A stretch of 64,000 nt of DNA from an uncultured Lachnospiraceae bacterium (GTDB lineage Bacteria; Bacillota; Clostridia; Lachnospirales; Lachnospiraceae), in contig CAOKOL010000002.1 of the NCBI GenBank assembly GCA_948470335.1, forward strand, positions 1-64,000, given 5' to 3'. How positions within the stretch are numbered: position 1 is the first letter of the stretch; the number at the start of each line of letters is the position of its first letter. Positions 17,305 through 25,582 of the stretch are shown here, one piece after another. The position numbers and the translations under genes are program-made. The notes under the pieces are model-generated. The model saw nothing but the letters and a program-made list of their open reading frames with translations, was not told the origin of the DNA and ran no database searches.

Positions 17305-17675
17305 TTTACCCTGGGTGTGTATGTCCGTTCGCTGAACAGATATTCTTCCTCTTTCCTCTGCCGTCCTAAAAGCTGTCTCAGCTTATTCAAAGTATCCCTG
17401 CTGCTTTTATCATCAAAAAACTTTACCACCTGTTCATTCAGCTTCACGATATCTTTATTTTTCCGCCGGCGCCTGCGTCTGTTCTGGAGCTTCGTAGCCA
17501 CCCGGTTGCGCTCCGCTTTGTCCGAGGCGAATTCCATCTCATGAAGCAGGTCTTGAAGCCGCTTGTCTTCTTCGTTGACCGCCTCATAAGCCGCTTTATA
17601 TTCCGCACAGCACTGATCTACAAAATTCAGAAATTCTGACAGATGCTCCGCAGGCGTCTTTGCTTTTTCTCCCAT
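17301..17675 (-). CDS. Hypothetical phage protein, coiled coil
   Basis: 124 aa, almost wholly charged helix with a basic patch (QNRRRRRRKNKDI). AAGGTGATAGC precedes the ATG. It overlaps the start of the late regulator by 4 bp and is part of the early operon. The basic coil suggests nucleic-acid or protein scaffolding; function unknown. Confidence 0.7.
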   Translation of the reverse strand: MGEKAKTPAEHLSEFLNFVDQCCAEYKAAYEAVNEEDKRLQDLLHEMEFASDKAERNRVATKLQNRRRRRRKNKDIVKLNEQVVKFFDDKSSRDTLNKLRQLLGRQRKEEEYLFSERTYTPRVK

Positions 17676-17701
17676 AAGCTATCACCTTTTTATCATCCTA
17701 T

Positions 17702-17824
17702 CTACTCAAACTCCGCCTGGAACCCGAATCTTTTGGCCAGGGATTTCACGAATCCCCGAATAGAATTAACTATCTCCTTCTGTCTGGCTGGATCCCAGCC
17801 GCTGATATTAATTACAATCTTCAT
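17702..17824 (-). CDS. Small phage protein, 40 aa
   Basis: An ATG at 17824 behind GGGAGGG/GAGGA starts a 40-codon frame beginning MKIVINISGWDPARQKEIV. It ends 27 bp before the next gene and fills the only gap between its neighbours, with codon use like theirs. The function is unknown. Confidence 0.6.
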   Translation of the reverse strand: MKIVINISGWDPARQKEIVNSIRGFVKSLAKRFGFQAEFE

Positions 17825-17840
17825 TCCTCACTACCCTCCC

Positions 17841-18197
17841 TTACAGATAACTGCGCCCGATCAGCGCCATAAATTCTTCCCTGCTATGTGTCTGCTCATA
17901 GGTTTTCTGACCGTCTCTCTGGATCAGGCGCATGTACTCATAGTTCTTATGTACCGCTTCCGGCCCTGTTTCGTGATGGGCCGGACACAGGTACACTTTC
18001 AGGCCTGCTGCCTCCGATACCCTCCTGTTTGCCGTTCCTCCATAGACATGATGCTCATGGAGTACAGGGTGGTATCGGTAATCTCCATGTAAACGGACGC
18101 AGAGGTAACATGTCCCATCTTTCCGGTGGAGGATGCTGGGTTTATGGGTTTTACGTTTCTTTGCTGCTTTCTGTTTCGGAAACAGAAGCCCTGTCAT
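17841..18197 (-). CDS. HNH-like (DUF968-type) phage nuclease candidate
   Basis: 118 aa with a Cys pair (CYLC), HEHHVYGG and LCPAHHE, i.e. a treble-clef zinc/HNH arrangement resembling DUF968/REF-type recombination proteins. Its start codon overlaps the upstream stop. In the replication/recombination block it may process recombination intermediates. Assignment rests on the metal-ligand pattern only. Confidence 0.7.
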   Translation of the reverse strand: MTGLLFPKQKAAKKRKTHKPSILHRKDGTCYLCVRLHGDYRYHPVLHEHHVYGGTANRRVSEAAGLKVYLCPAHHETGPEAVHKNYEYMRLIQRDGQKTYEQTHSREEFMALIGRSYL

Positions 18198-18787
18198 TAC
18201 CAGTCATCCTCCTGTATTAAGAACTTCTCCAGATTCTCTATCAGTTTCCCTGTCTTGCTATATTCCAGATCAACCGGCAATGCCATGAAGGCCATAATAT
18301 CGTTTACCCAGTACACACCCTCAGCATCTCCGGCCAATGGTCCTGTGGGAAATGACTCCTGCTGCTCGACGGCCTTCTCGTCGATCAAACTGATAAAAAT
18401 CTCATCCAGCAGCATTATCTCCCCTGTGCTTCGGTCCTGTAACACTCTTGCCAAAGTCCCCTGTTTCGTCCTGATCAGCATCTTTGTTACGTCAGGCATC
18501 CGTTTATATTTTGTGGCATTTCCCATCACATCACGCATTATGGATTCCCATATTTCATATTGGTTCCCGCCTTTAGTGGCTAAAAAACCTTTCCCTGCTT
18601 CCGGCAGCTCCCCGGTCAGCTCTATGATGGCTCCCAGCTCTTTTTTCTCGATACGGCCGTTTTTCACCCAGGCTCCCCAATAACTGCCGCCTATGTACAT
18701 CCCCTGCCCGTCGTTATGCAGGCGCAGACCGGGGCCGGAATAGGCTTCTTTCAGCAAACGTTTAAATATGCTGCTTTTCAAAAACAT
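18197..18787 (-). CDS. Hypothetical phage protein
   Basis: 196 aa, start behind AAGGGGGATAAATAG. No motif recognised. The middle has a helical segment (IMRDVMGNATKYKRMPDVTK) and a beta pair (KQGTLARVLQDRSTGEIMLL). It lies between SSB and the HNH-like gene and overlaps the latter by one base, so it belongs to the replication operon. Confidence 0.7.
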   Translation of the reverse strand: MFLKSSIFKRLLKEAYSGPGLRLHNDGQGMYIGGSYWGAWVKNGRIEKKELGAIIELTGELPEAGKGFLATKGGNQYEIWESIMRDVMGNATKYKRMPDVTKMLIRTKQGTLARVLQDRSTGEIMLLDEIFISLIDEKAVEQQESFPTGPLAGDAEGVYWVNDIMAFMALPVDLEYSKTGKLIENLEKFLIQEDDW

Positions 18788-18800
18788 CTATTTATCCCCC

Positions 18801-19223
18801 TTAGTTAAACGGCAAACTCTCATCTTCCACACCGTCAGGAATGTGCATGAAGCCATCCCCGATCCCTTCCGGATGGGATCCCCGGTCCTGCTGCCCGATC
18901 TCCTTTTTGCTCTCGGCGAATTCCTGTTCCTCTATGATGACATCCGTCGTGTATACTTTCTGTCCTTCCCTGTTGGTATAGCTGCCTGTCCGGATTCTTC
19001 CGGTGACACAGACACGCATCCCCTTACGAAAATATTTCTCCGCAAATTCCGCCGCCTTATCAAAGGCCACACACCTGATAAAGTCGGCCTGCTGCTCTCC
19101 GTTCCTCTGATACCTGCGGTTTACGGCCAGAGTATATCTGCCCGCAGCCATATTACGCTCACCTGTTCCATACCTCATTTCCGGATCCCCAGTTAAGCGG
19201 CCCATTAAAATCACTTTATTCAT
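18801..19223 (-). CDS. ssb: Single-stranded DNA-binding protein
   Basis: 140 aa. The OB-fold is complete (MNKVILMGRLTGDPEMRYG, then FIRCVAFDKAAEFAEKYFRKG and VTGRIRTGSY). A short linker ends in DESLPFN, close to the acidic DDDIPF-type tip through which SSB recruits partner proteins. Phage copy for DNA replication; AGGAGG site. Confidence 0.96.
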   Translation of the reverse strand: MNKVILMGRLTGDPEMRYGTGERNMAAGRYTLAVNRRYQRNGEQQADFIRCVAFDKAAEFAEKYFRKGMRVCVTGRIRTGSYTNREGQKVYTTDVIIEEQEFAESKKEIGQQDRGSHPEGIGDGFMHIPDGVEDESLPFN

Positions 19224-19232
19224 ACATTCCTC

Positions 19233-19493
19233 CTAAACCCATACGCCTACCAGACTCCGCACGTCCTCCGCTCCGCGCGGTACGAATATCCGGCAGGTAT
19301 TCTCCCCGATATCACGCTGGATATCCAGGAGGCTGTCCTTTATTACCACCGTGTCAGTGGGCTGTCCCACATCAAATACCCTGGCCACATATTTATCAGG
19401 GAAATCCTCCGGATGCTCATATACCGCGATCACCGGCATGAACAGCCCTCTCATATCCACTTCACTTATACTGTCAGCTCGTTTCTCTTTCAT
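19233..19493 (-). CDS. Hypothetical phage protein
   Basis: 86 aa from the ATG at 19493 (GGAGG eight bases upstream). It has beta-rich content with MPVIAVYEHPEDFPDKYVAR and resembles small phage proteins encoded beside SSB. No function recognised. Confidence 0.7.
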   Translation of the reverse strand: MKEKRADSISEVDMRGLFMPVIAVYEHPEDFPDKYVARVFDVGQPTDTVVIKDSLLDIQRDIGENTCRIFVPRGAEDVRSLVGVWV

Positions 19494-19494
19494 G

Positions 19495-19764
19495 TCACTT
19501 CCTCCTGATCCCATGTCTTTTTAACATCCCCCTGACGCCGCTTTCGGTCATCCCATACATTTCAGCGATCTCTTTTGCCATTTTTCCTTCGTCCAGGTAC
19601 ATACGCCGCAGTTCTTCCGGGCCTGCCGTGCATTTCGGCCGTGGACCCGGCCGTTTAGGCTTTATCGGGGTTTTCAGGCTCGTTCGGCGTCTCTGCCGGT
19701 GCAGAAATCGGTATAACAGAAACTCCTCCACGAATTCTTGCGCGCTCTCTATCCTCTCACTCAT
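19495..19764 (-). CDS. Helix-turn-helix phage protein
   Basis: 89 aa from the ATG at 19764, which overlaps the previous stop (ATGA). The N-terminal half is helical and arginine-rich; the C-terminal half contains a clear HTH (DEGKMAKEIAEMYGMTESGV followed by RGMLKRHGI), like resolvase or sigma-like DNA-binding tails. It may be a regulator or replication accessory protein. Confidence 0.7.
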   Translation of the reverse strand: MSERIESAQEFVEEFLLYRFLHRQRRRTSLKTPIKPKRPGPRPKCTAGPEELRRMYLDEGKMAKEIAEMYGMTESGVRGMLKRHGIRRK

Positions 19765-20936
19765 ACTTCTTCCCCGGCTTCGTCTACCTCCGTATTCAGC
19801 CATTCCTCCAGATCCTCCGGACAAAGCAGTGTGATATCCGAAATGCTGCCATAACGGCGCTTATCGCTTATGTACCTGGCAGCCTGTTTTGCCGTCAGGC
19901 CGTCAATGTACTGTTTCCTGCTGCATACCTTTATGGGATCCTGCTGCCCGGCGGGCTCCTCCTGCGGTTCTTCTTGTAGTTCTCCCGGCTCATCAGGAGC
20001 AATATCCAAAATATCCTCATCGCTTCCCGGCTTACCTGTTTCCTCCTTCTGTTGCGACGTCGCAACAGCATTATCTTTTTCCTGTTCCGGCGGGACGAGT
20101 TCAGCATTTTCCGAATCTTCCGCCGGGATTGTCTCCGGCTCAGGCTCCTGTTCAGCGCCCGGTTTTTCCTCCTGTTGCGACGTCGCAACAGCGTCCTCCT
20201 CCCGCCAGTTTTCGAAAATGCCATAGACAATATCCAGAAGCCCCTGCCAGCTCATTGACACCGGTTCCGGCTCCGTCATCAGCTTATACTTGATTCCGGT
20301 TGCCCAGTCGTACATAAAGAGGAATACAATTCCTTTCCTGTGGGACGCCTGCCCGGACGGGGCCATCAGCTCCGCGGCCTGCTTGTATTCCGCCGGATCA
20401 GCATCCAGACATTTCATAACGTCATTCAGCGTTTCTTTCCGGGTTTTGAAAAAGTCAATCAGGCATTTCTCCAGCGCCGGCCGGTTTCCGTATCCCTCTC
20501 CAAACGAATGCTCTTTACCTGCTTCCGGCTCCGATTCGTCCGGCTTCCGGCTGTTAAAACTTTTCAGCTCCCTGATCTCTCTGACCGTGGTTTTCTCCGT
20601 AATCAGCTTGATCTCACTGTCCGGCAGCGTCAGCATCTCCGACAGCTTTGAGGACGAGAAGCCCCTGAATTCCTCTTTCAGTTCCAGGGAGTCCCCTCCC
20701 TCGCTGTACCGCTCATTGATGGCGATAAAGCGGGACACGGTGCTTTTTCCCAGTCCGTACTCTTTCTCGGCGAACTCGAATATATCTGCCGCCCCGCCGT
20801 ACATCCCGGAGTCCCTGATCTGTTTCAGCCGGTAGCCGATGTGGACAAAATTCCCGGCGGTTTCTTCCAGCTTTTTTCTGATGTCTTCCTTCCACTGCAT
20901 CCACTGGTCCAGAGTGATCTGTGTATATTCTTCCAT
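19761..20936 (-). CDS. DUF3102-like/ParB-like phage protein with low-complexity linker
   Basis: 391 aa. Residues 10-130 have the DUF3102-like pattern (FVHIGYRLKQIRDSGMY, FAEKEYGLGKSTVSRFIAI), a KorB/ParB-like helix-turn-helix region. A second conserved part spans about 150-240. Residues 245-345 are Glu/Pro-rich and contain two copies of AVATSQQ encoded by identical perfect palindromes. A C-terminal domain (KQYIDGLTAKQAARYISD) ends the protein. A role in DNA partition, replication or transcription control is likely but unproven. Confidence 0.7.
   Translation of the reverse strand: MEEYTQITLDQWMQWKEDIRKKLEETAGNFVHIGYRLKQIRDSGMYGGAADIFEFAEKEYGLGKSTVSRFIAINERYSEGGDSLELKEEFRGFSSSKLSEMLTLPDSEIKLITEKTTVREIRELKSFNSRKPDESEPEAGKEHSFGEGYGNRPALEKCLIDFFKTRKETLNDVMKCLDADPAEYKQAAELMAPSGQASHRKGIVFLFMYDWATGIKYKLMTEPEPVSMSWQGLLDIVYGIFENWREEDAVATSQQEEKPGAEQEPEPETIPAEDSENAELVPPEQEKDNAVATSQQKEETGKPGSDEDILDIAPDEPGELQEEPQEEPAGQQDPIKVCSRKQYIDGLTAKQAARYISDKRRYGSISDITLLCPEDLEEWLNTEVDEAGEEV
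20049..20068. repeat. Perfect 20-bp palindrome, copy 1
   Basis: CTGTTGCGACGTCGCAACAG is its own reverse complement. It lies in the DUF3102-like gene, encoding the VATSQQ residues of the low-complexity linker. Confidence 0.95.
20172..20191. repeat. Perfect 20-bp palindrome, copy 2
   Basis: Identical to the copy 123 bp (41 codons) away and in the same reading frame. The surrounding linker sequence is not duplicated to the same degree, which suggests the DNA palindrome is what is conserved. Confidence 0.95.
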
Positions 20937-20954
20937 TCCGTTCTCCTTTTTGGT

Positions 20955-23105
20955 TTACGCAGTGGTCAGCGCCTGCCGGACTGTTTCCTGCTCTATAGCT
21001 GCCCGGCCGGACTTTAACCGTTTTACATACGCATCCAGCCATCTTCGCATCCTGTCCTTGTCCGGTTTTTTATCATGGGCCCCGTACCACTGCCGGATGT
21101 GCAAAGTGTCCGGCATGATCTCCACCGTTATGTATGGGACCTCCGGTTCTTCTTTGAACCGAAGGAACAAAATGATGCTTTCCCCGCTGTTGTGTTTAAG
21201 CAGATAACTGTCGCCGCCGACACAGTGGTGAAGGGTTCTTCCCTCCGTCACAATCTCCCCCGCATCCCTGGCCGGCCGGATCAGGAACTCATCGTCCTCA
21301 AAATAAAACCTGTTCCGCAGCTTTCTGTAATTCTGTTTGATCAGCGGATATTTCTCCCGGACCTCGCGCATCCTCTCATCCTGTTTCGCGTTGTTGATTT
21401 CCTCCACCATCCCCGCGTGCGCGGCTCTCAGGCTCCTGGGGAAAAGATAGACGCTGTTTGTCATGTCATAGCCTCTTGACTGCCTCATATCCAGATAGTC
21501 AATGTAAGTCCGGGCGGTTTGGCGCAGCCGTTCGGATGCCCTTTCGCACATGGTTCCGTACCCGCATCCGGCGTATTTTGCCACATGGTTTAAAAACCGC
21601 CGTATCCCCATATAATCCAGGGCATGCTTTATGTATCCGGGCCTTAATTCAGCCATCTGTTCAATCTGCCCCTCCGTCCATCTCTGTCCCATTCTTTTTT
21701 CCATCTGCATCACATTCAGGATATCAATATTCCCTCTGTGACTGACTAACTGCCTCACATGTTCTTTCCGAATCCCCAGGAATGCATCAAGCCTCCCTGC
21801 CTTTAAGTCGTACACGATTCCGCATTCACTTTTTATCAGCTTCCTGACGATATCCGTCAGCCCCAGCTTTACCAGAATTTCAATCTGCGGCGTCCGAATA
21901 TATTCTTTCAGGTAATCTTTTAAGTTTACGCAGTATCTTTGTGACGCTTCCATATATGTCTCTATGGCGCTGTACCGGAGGAAGGTATCCTTTAGGTTCC
22001 CGTAAGTCTCCGGCATGATTGGTGCTTCATGGATGCCTATGTTGCTCAATCCGCCCAGGTTGCAGTCATCCCAGAAATTCTCTCCATCATATGGGTTATA
22101 CTTTTGATAATCGGTCTGCGGCTCTTTTCCAGGTTCAAAGTATGTCCTGGCAATCTCTAAGCCTGTCAGCTTCTCATAGACCCCGCACATCTTTGTATCT
22201 TTTTCCCCACAAGTCAGTTCAATCCGCCATTCCTTTTCCACGTTGATATAACGGACCACCGCGCCTTCATCCTTGTACTTCTGCCCCAGAAAGAGATGCC
22301 CTGCAATCCTGCTGACGTTTTTCGCCCTTCCCTTCGGTATGTATTTCCCTCTGGCCCCACATGCCGGGCATGTCCCATAGCCCCCGCTCCTGGGCTCCTC
22401 AATCAATTTCTCGAACCGGCTCTCAAAAGAATCTCCCGGTTTCCATCTCACATCAGCAGAGACATTCCCACATCCGGTGCAGGCCACGTCGGCCCTTGCC
22501 CTATGCTTTTTGTAATACAGGTAATGCCCCTCATGGAACAGAACCTTATCGGCATACTCCAATATCCTCTTTTCCGGCAGTTTTTCCGTATGGGCCTTCC
22601 GGTCTTCCAGCGCCTGCTGCCTGCGTTCCCGTTTCCGTCTGTCCCGCTCATCATATTCGTTTCTCCGGATGTCCTCCTGTTTCCAGAGGACAAGCCGCCA
22701 CCACTTGCCCCCATATACCTCCATACCTTCCGTGAAGCCCTTAATCCGTTCCATGTCCTCCGGGGAATAAAGAACATTTGTTTCCTCTGCGTGCTTTGCG
22801 GACCCGTTTGACCTGGCATTTCCATACCAGATAAAACTATTTGCACTCCATGCATCCCATGTGATTTTTCCACGGCTCCACTCTCCGGACTCCGGGAAAT
22901 AAGTGCCGAAGTCCTTCCCGCCGATCACGATCCTGGCGGCGGGGATCTTTTTCGCGTCCTTCCGGTTCCGGTACGCTTCCAGAAAGAGGCATTCCTCCCG
23001 GCCCACCTCCTTTATGGCCGTTACCACCACGTATTCCACGCTTTTATTCCTTTTCACTTTAGGAAGGCCCAGGAAAGGTATTTTCTCAATCGTTTTCTTT
23101 TTCAT
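20955..23105 (-). CDS. PcfJ-like protein
   Basis: 716 aa from the ATG at 23105 (GGGAGGAAGGG). It has an internal zinc-binding module (CTGCGN and CPACGARGKY, about residues 230-290) and the C-terminal PcfJ domain with GRTLHHCVGGDSYLLKHNSG and a following beta region ending in RQWYGAHDKKPD. PcfJ-like proteins are common in clostridial prophages and conjugative elements; their biochemical role is not established. It overlaps the preceding gene by 4 bp. Confidence 0.85.
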   Translation of the reverse strand: MKKKTIEKIPFLGLPKVKRNKSVEYVVVTAIKEVGREECLFLEAYRNRKDAKKIPAARIVIGGKDFGTYFPESGEWSRGKITWDAWSANSFIWYGNARSNGSAKHAEETNVLYSPEDMERIKGFTEGMEVYGGKWWRLVLWKQEDIRRNEYDERDRRKRERRQQALEDRKAHTEKLPEKRILEYADKVLFHEGHYLYYKKHRARADVACTGCGNVSADVRWKPGDSFESRFEKLIEEPRSGGYGTCPACGARGKYIPKGRAKNVSRIAGHLFLGQKYKDEGAVVRYINVEKEWRIELTCGEKDTKMCGVYEKLTGLEIARTYFEPGKEPQTDYQKYNPYDGENFWDDCNLGGLSNIGIHEAPIMPETYGNLKDTFLRYSAIETYMEASQRYCVNLKDYLKEYIRTPQIEILVKLGLTDIVRKLIKSECGIVYDLKAGRLDAFLGIRKEHVRQLVSHRGNIDILNVMQMEKRMGQRWTEGQIEQMAELRPGYIKHALDYMGIRRFLNHVAKYAGCGYGTMCERASERLRQTARTYIDYLDMRQSRGYDMTNSVYLFPRSLRAAHAGMVEEINNAKQDERMREVREKYPLIKQNYRKLRNRFYFEDDEFLIRPARDAGEIVTEGRTLHHCVGGDSYLLKHNSGESIILFLRFKEEPEVPYITVEIMPDTLHIRQWYGAHDKKPDKDRMRRWLDAYVKRLKSGRAAIEQETVRQALTTA

Positions 23106-23593
23106 CCCTTCCTCCCCATATAATAGTCCGTGATGATCTTTTTCGCCGTGCCCACGCCAGGGATTCCGAGTGTGCATCTGCCTGCAGTAACGCCCGCTGC
23201 TTTCATGATGTTTTTATCTACCGGGTTCTGGTGTTTGAAGCTCCATTTCAAAAGCTCGGCCACACATCCGGCCAGGCTTTTCCCCTTCCTGCGGACCGCC
23301 TGCGCCATCTGCGGCTTATCGAAGCACTGCTCTTTGATATATTCCACCCAGTCCGCCATGATTTCCTCACACTTAACCGACTTCGCCTCCACATCAATCT
23401 TACCGATGGCGGCGGTCATATCATCGCACAGGTACAGCAGCTCCCCGTCCAGGAACACCTCCAGGACATCCTGATCAATGCCGTTTTCTTCCGCCAGCAC
23501 TTTCAGGCTTTCCCGGTCCCCCTCCTTCCGAAGGTTCACCGCCGTCTCATTGATTTCTTCCGCGGAATCAAATTCTCCGAATCTGTCAAACAT
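23102..23593 (-). CDS. Conserved phage protein paired with PcfJ (AcrIIA9/PcfK-like label possible)
   Basis: 163 aa from the ATG at 23593 (GGAGAG site); a longer open frame upstream is overlap. It starts FDRFGEFDSAEEINETAVNL and ends with KGKSLAGCVAELLKWSF and LGIPGVGTAKKIITDYYMG. I recall similar proteins next to PcfJ genes carrying the label Cas9 inhibitor AcrIIA9 family/PcfK-like; this recall is uncertain and no anti-CRISPR activity can be read from sequence. Confidence 0.6.
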   Translation of the reverse strand: MFDRFGEFDSAEEINETAVNLRKEGDRESLKVLAEENGIDQDVLEVFLDGELLYLCDDMTAAIGKIDVEAKSVKCEEIMADWVEYIKEQCFDKPQMAQAVRRKGKSLAGCVAELLKWSFKHQNPVDKNIMKAAGVTAGRCTLGIPGVGTAKKIITDYYMGRKG

Positions 23594-24029
23594 TTGTTTC
23601 TCTCCTTCCCATCTCATCCAGCAGCCACCTGGAATACGCATGCCGCCCCGGCCCCGACGGCTCGGTAAGCAGCAGGTGTTCCTGGCCCAGCCGCCATAAT
23701 TGCTCCCATTCCTCCCGGTTCGCAACAGGCTTCCCCTTGCTGCCCATAAAGCCTGCCGCCGCCCAGTGCTCCAGGTTGTTTTCCAGCATACACCGGATAT
23801 ATTCATTCCTTGTGTGGATATACACTTCACAGGATCGGTTCAGCCTTTTCACAGCCTCCAGAATCGCCTGCAGGACCACCTTATTCCATGATCCCTCCGC
23901 CTGTCCGAAACCGGCTCTTGTTTTAGGTCTTCCTAAACGAATACACTCTAATACGTACCCATAATTCCGTACCATCGTCCTGGGAGATGTGCTGTCCGTC
24001 TCTATGTAGATATGAACCGTTTCCGGCAT
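23586..24029 (-). CDS. RNase H-like fold protein
   Basis: 147 aa with the RNase HI topology: a first beta hairpin with acidic residue (IYIETDSTSPR, YGYVLEC), the helix with LQAILEAVKRLNRSCEVYI, and WEQLWRL. In classical RNase H the next strand ends in TDS; here it reads HTRNEYI, so the third catalytic acid appears to be missing. It may be a nuclease with altered chemistry or a non-catalytic binder. It overlaps the next gene by 8 bp. Confidence 0.7.
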   Translation of the reverse strand: MPETVHIYIETDSTSPRTMVRNYGYVLECIRLGRPKTRAGFGQAEGSWNKVVLQAILEAVKRLNRSCEVYIHTRNEYIRCMLENNLEHWAAAGFMGSKGKPVANREEWEQLWRLGQEHLLLTEPSGPGRHAYSRWLLDEMGRRETNV

Positions 24030-24030
24030 T

Positions 24031-24753
24031 TTAAATTCTCCTCACTCTCAGAAGGGTATAGCATCGGTACTCATACCCTGTATGGGGATTAACCCCTTCC
24101 CTCACGGAATCCTGGTCCAGGTAAAACCCTTTCGGGATCCGGATATCCTTCCAGGTCTTCCAGTGCTCCCTGTCCTTTTGCACCGGCTTTGGTACCGGCA
24201 GGTTCCTGGATGTGGAATAACTGGCCTCCTTCAAGCGGGGATCCGTCTTTTCCGTTTTGGTGATGTATGCCGCCAGCCGGGCAAATTCGCCTTTTTCATT
24301 AAGCAGCTGGCTAACCACCTTTCCGTACTTCCATGCATTCCTCAGAATCAGGTCCGTGTCCGGGATCCGGTTCAACACCACATGGATATGCCAGGCTCCT
24401 TTTGTACCCACTTCGATGTTCCGCAGCCACTTTAATTCATATCCCCTTTTTCGGTACTCTTTCCCGACCGTTTGGTAAAATTCCCGGAAGCAGACTTTCG
24501 CCGCCACCATGTCGGGAGGCCTGACATCCTTCCGGAAGGTCAGGGTGGTGAAGTAATCATTCACGTCCATGTGCGCCCTCATCTTCCTCCTGGCCAGCTT
24601 CTCCTTATTGTACTGGTTTCGCTTTTCCATCTGTTCTGAGGTGGGCTTCACCTTTTTCTGACGTTCCTGCCCCGGTGCTCCGTACCTTGCCGTGTGGTAC
24701 TGCTCAACCTCTATCGCATTTTTGAATTTATACTGATTCTCCCTATATGACAT
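24031..24753 (-). CDS. HUH-type Rep-like protein (rolling-circle replication initiator family)
   Basis: 240 aa. The HUH motif is explicit: WHIHVVLN, with metal-binding His122 and His124. A downstream AAYITKTEK helix supplies the candidate nucleophile Tyr163. The N-terminal FTTLTFRKDVRPP strand is motif 1. Such proteins nick single-stranded origins; in clostridial prophages this G2P/ORF2-like type sits at the head of the replication operon, as here. The region just upstream contains strong hairpins that could be its origin. Confidence 0.85.
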   Translation of the reverse strand: MSYRENQYKFKNAIEVEQYHTARYGAPGQERQKKVKPTSEQMEKRNQYNKEKLARRKMRAHMDVNDYFTTLTFRKDVRPPDMVAAKVCFREFYQTVGKEYRKRGYELKWLRNIEVGTKGAWHIHVVLNRIPDTDLILRNAWKYGKVVSQLLNEKGEFARLAAYITKTEKTDPRLKEASYSTSRNLPVPKPVQKDREHWKTWKDIRIPKGFYLDQDSVREGVNPHTGYEYRCYTLLRVRRI

Positions 24754-24793
24754 GGCTCCCCGCTGTTCCTAACTTTAATTCTTTTATCAAGTG

Positions 24794-24888
24794 GGAAAAG
24801 CGGTAAATTTATCCGCTTTTCCTTGACATTTCGGCCCGCAGGTGATACCATTTTTACAGCGAGTAATTGTGGTATCATCCACGGGCCG
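24794..24888. repeat. Hairpin cluster upstream of the HUH Rep gene (possible origin or regulatory RNA)
   Basis: First hairpin: GGAAAAGCGG (24794-24803) with CCGCTTTTCC (24813-24822). Second, two-tier hairpin: CGGCCCG (24832-24838) with CGGGCCG (24882-24888), enclosing TGATACCA (24843-24850) with TGGTATCA (24870-24877); the two stems are separated by equal 4-base sides. All arms are perfect. No gene overlaps them. Confidence 0.7.
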
Positions 24889-24894
24889 GTGCAG

Positions 24895-25116
24895 TCATGC
24901 GCCGGTTTTTTCTTTTTCCATCGTGCCTTTGCACCGCTGGCACGGCACAGACTCCCAATGAGTGGACCAGCATGTCCATCCGCATAAAGGACATTTCAGA
25001 ACCAGAAACGGATCGGTGGTCCGCACATCCGTATTCGGGTAATATTTTGCCCCGGTTTCTCCCGCGCCAGACGCGGATGCCGGAAATATTTTTCTTTTCT
25101 TTCGCGACATTCTCAT
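24895..25116 (-). CDS. Small zinc-ribbon protein
   Basis: 73 aa with GGAGAAGGG before the ATG. A basic N-terminus (RKKRKIF) is followed by two zinc knuckles (CPLCGW and CQRCKG), forming a rubredoxin-like ribbon. It heads the Rep/hairpin region. A nucleic-acid-binding role is inferred. Confidence 0.7.
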   Translation of the reverse strand: MRMSRKKRKIFPASASGAGETGAKYYPNTDVRTTDPFLVLKCPLCGWTCWSTHWESVPCQRCKGTMEKEKTGA

Positions 25117-25198
25117 CCCTTCTCCATGCTTGTCCGCCAGGACATCCTATGCGGATGCCTCCTTTGCTGCCGACAGAATATGTAACTGCTGATTATCC

Positions 25199-25582
25199 CT
25201 ATCTTTCATTTTGCAGCTTTATTAACTTTTCAGCATGTCTCTGAATCACCCATTCAAAAGAGGCGGTATCCTTCCGTTGAAGGGCAACAACCAGGTGTGA
25301 CCAAACATCCAGCAGGAAAACCCTTAAAAACTGTTTCGCCTGTTCATCAGACTCCGCATCTTCCGTTTCATCCGTTTCTTCTTCCGACTCCTGGTCCAGT
25401 CTGTCCATCTCCGCTTCAATATCTTTTACAATCTGATCATCCAGAGACTCCAACAATTCAATGGCTTTTTCACATTCTCCGCTGCTGATCAGACGGATCG
25501 CCTCGTTTTCTGTCTGCGTCCTTCTGTTCAATTCAGCTTGCAGCGTTTTCAGCAACGCAGCTTTTTTATCTGTTTTCTTCAT
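25199..25582 (-). CDS. Hypothetical acidic phage protein
   Basis: 127 aa from the ATG at 25582 (GGGAGAAAG). Helical throughout, with a strongly acidic middle (DQESEEETDETEDAESDEQ). It overlaps the end of a preceding 56-aa gene by 17 bp. No family recognised. Confidence 0.65.
   Translation of the reverse strand: MKKTDKKAALLKTLQAELNRRTQTENEAIRLISSGECEKAIELLESLDDQIVKDIEAEMDRLDQESEEETDETEDAESDEQAKQFLRVFLLDVWSHLVVALQRKDTASFEWVIQRHAEKLIKLQNER

Noticed and set aside
24823..24850. Plus-strand TTGACA-17-TACCAT promoter between hairpins
   Set aside because: The -10 match is weak, no plus-strand gene follows, and the bases are explained by the hairpin arms.
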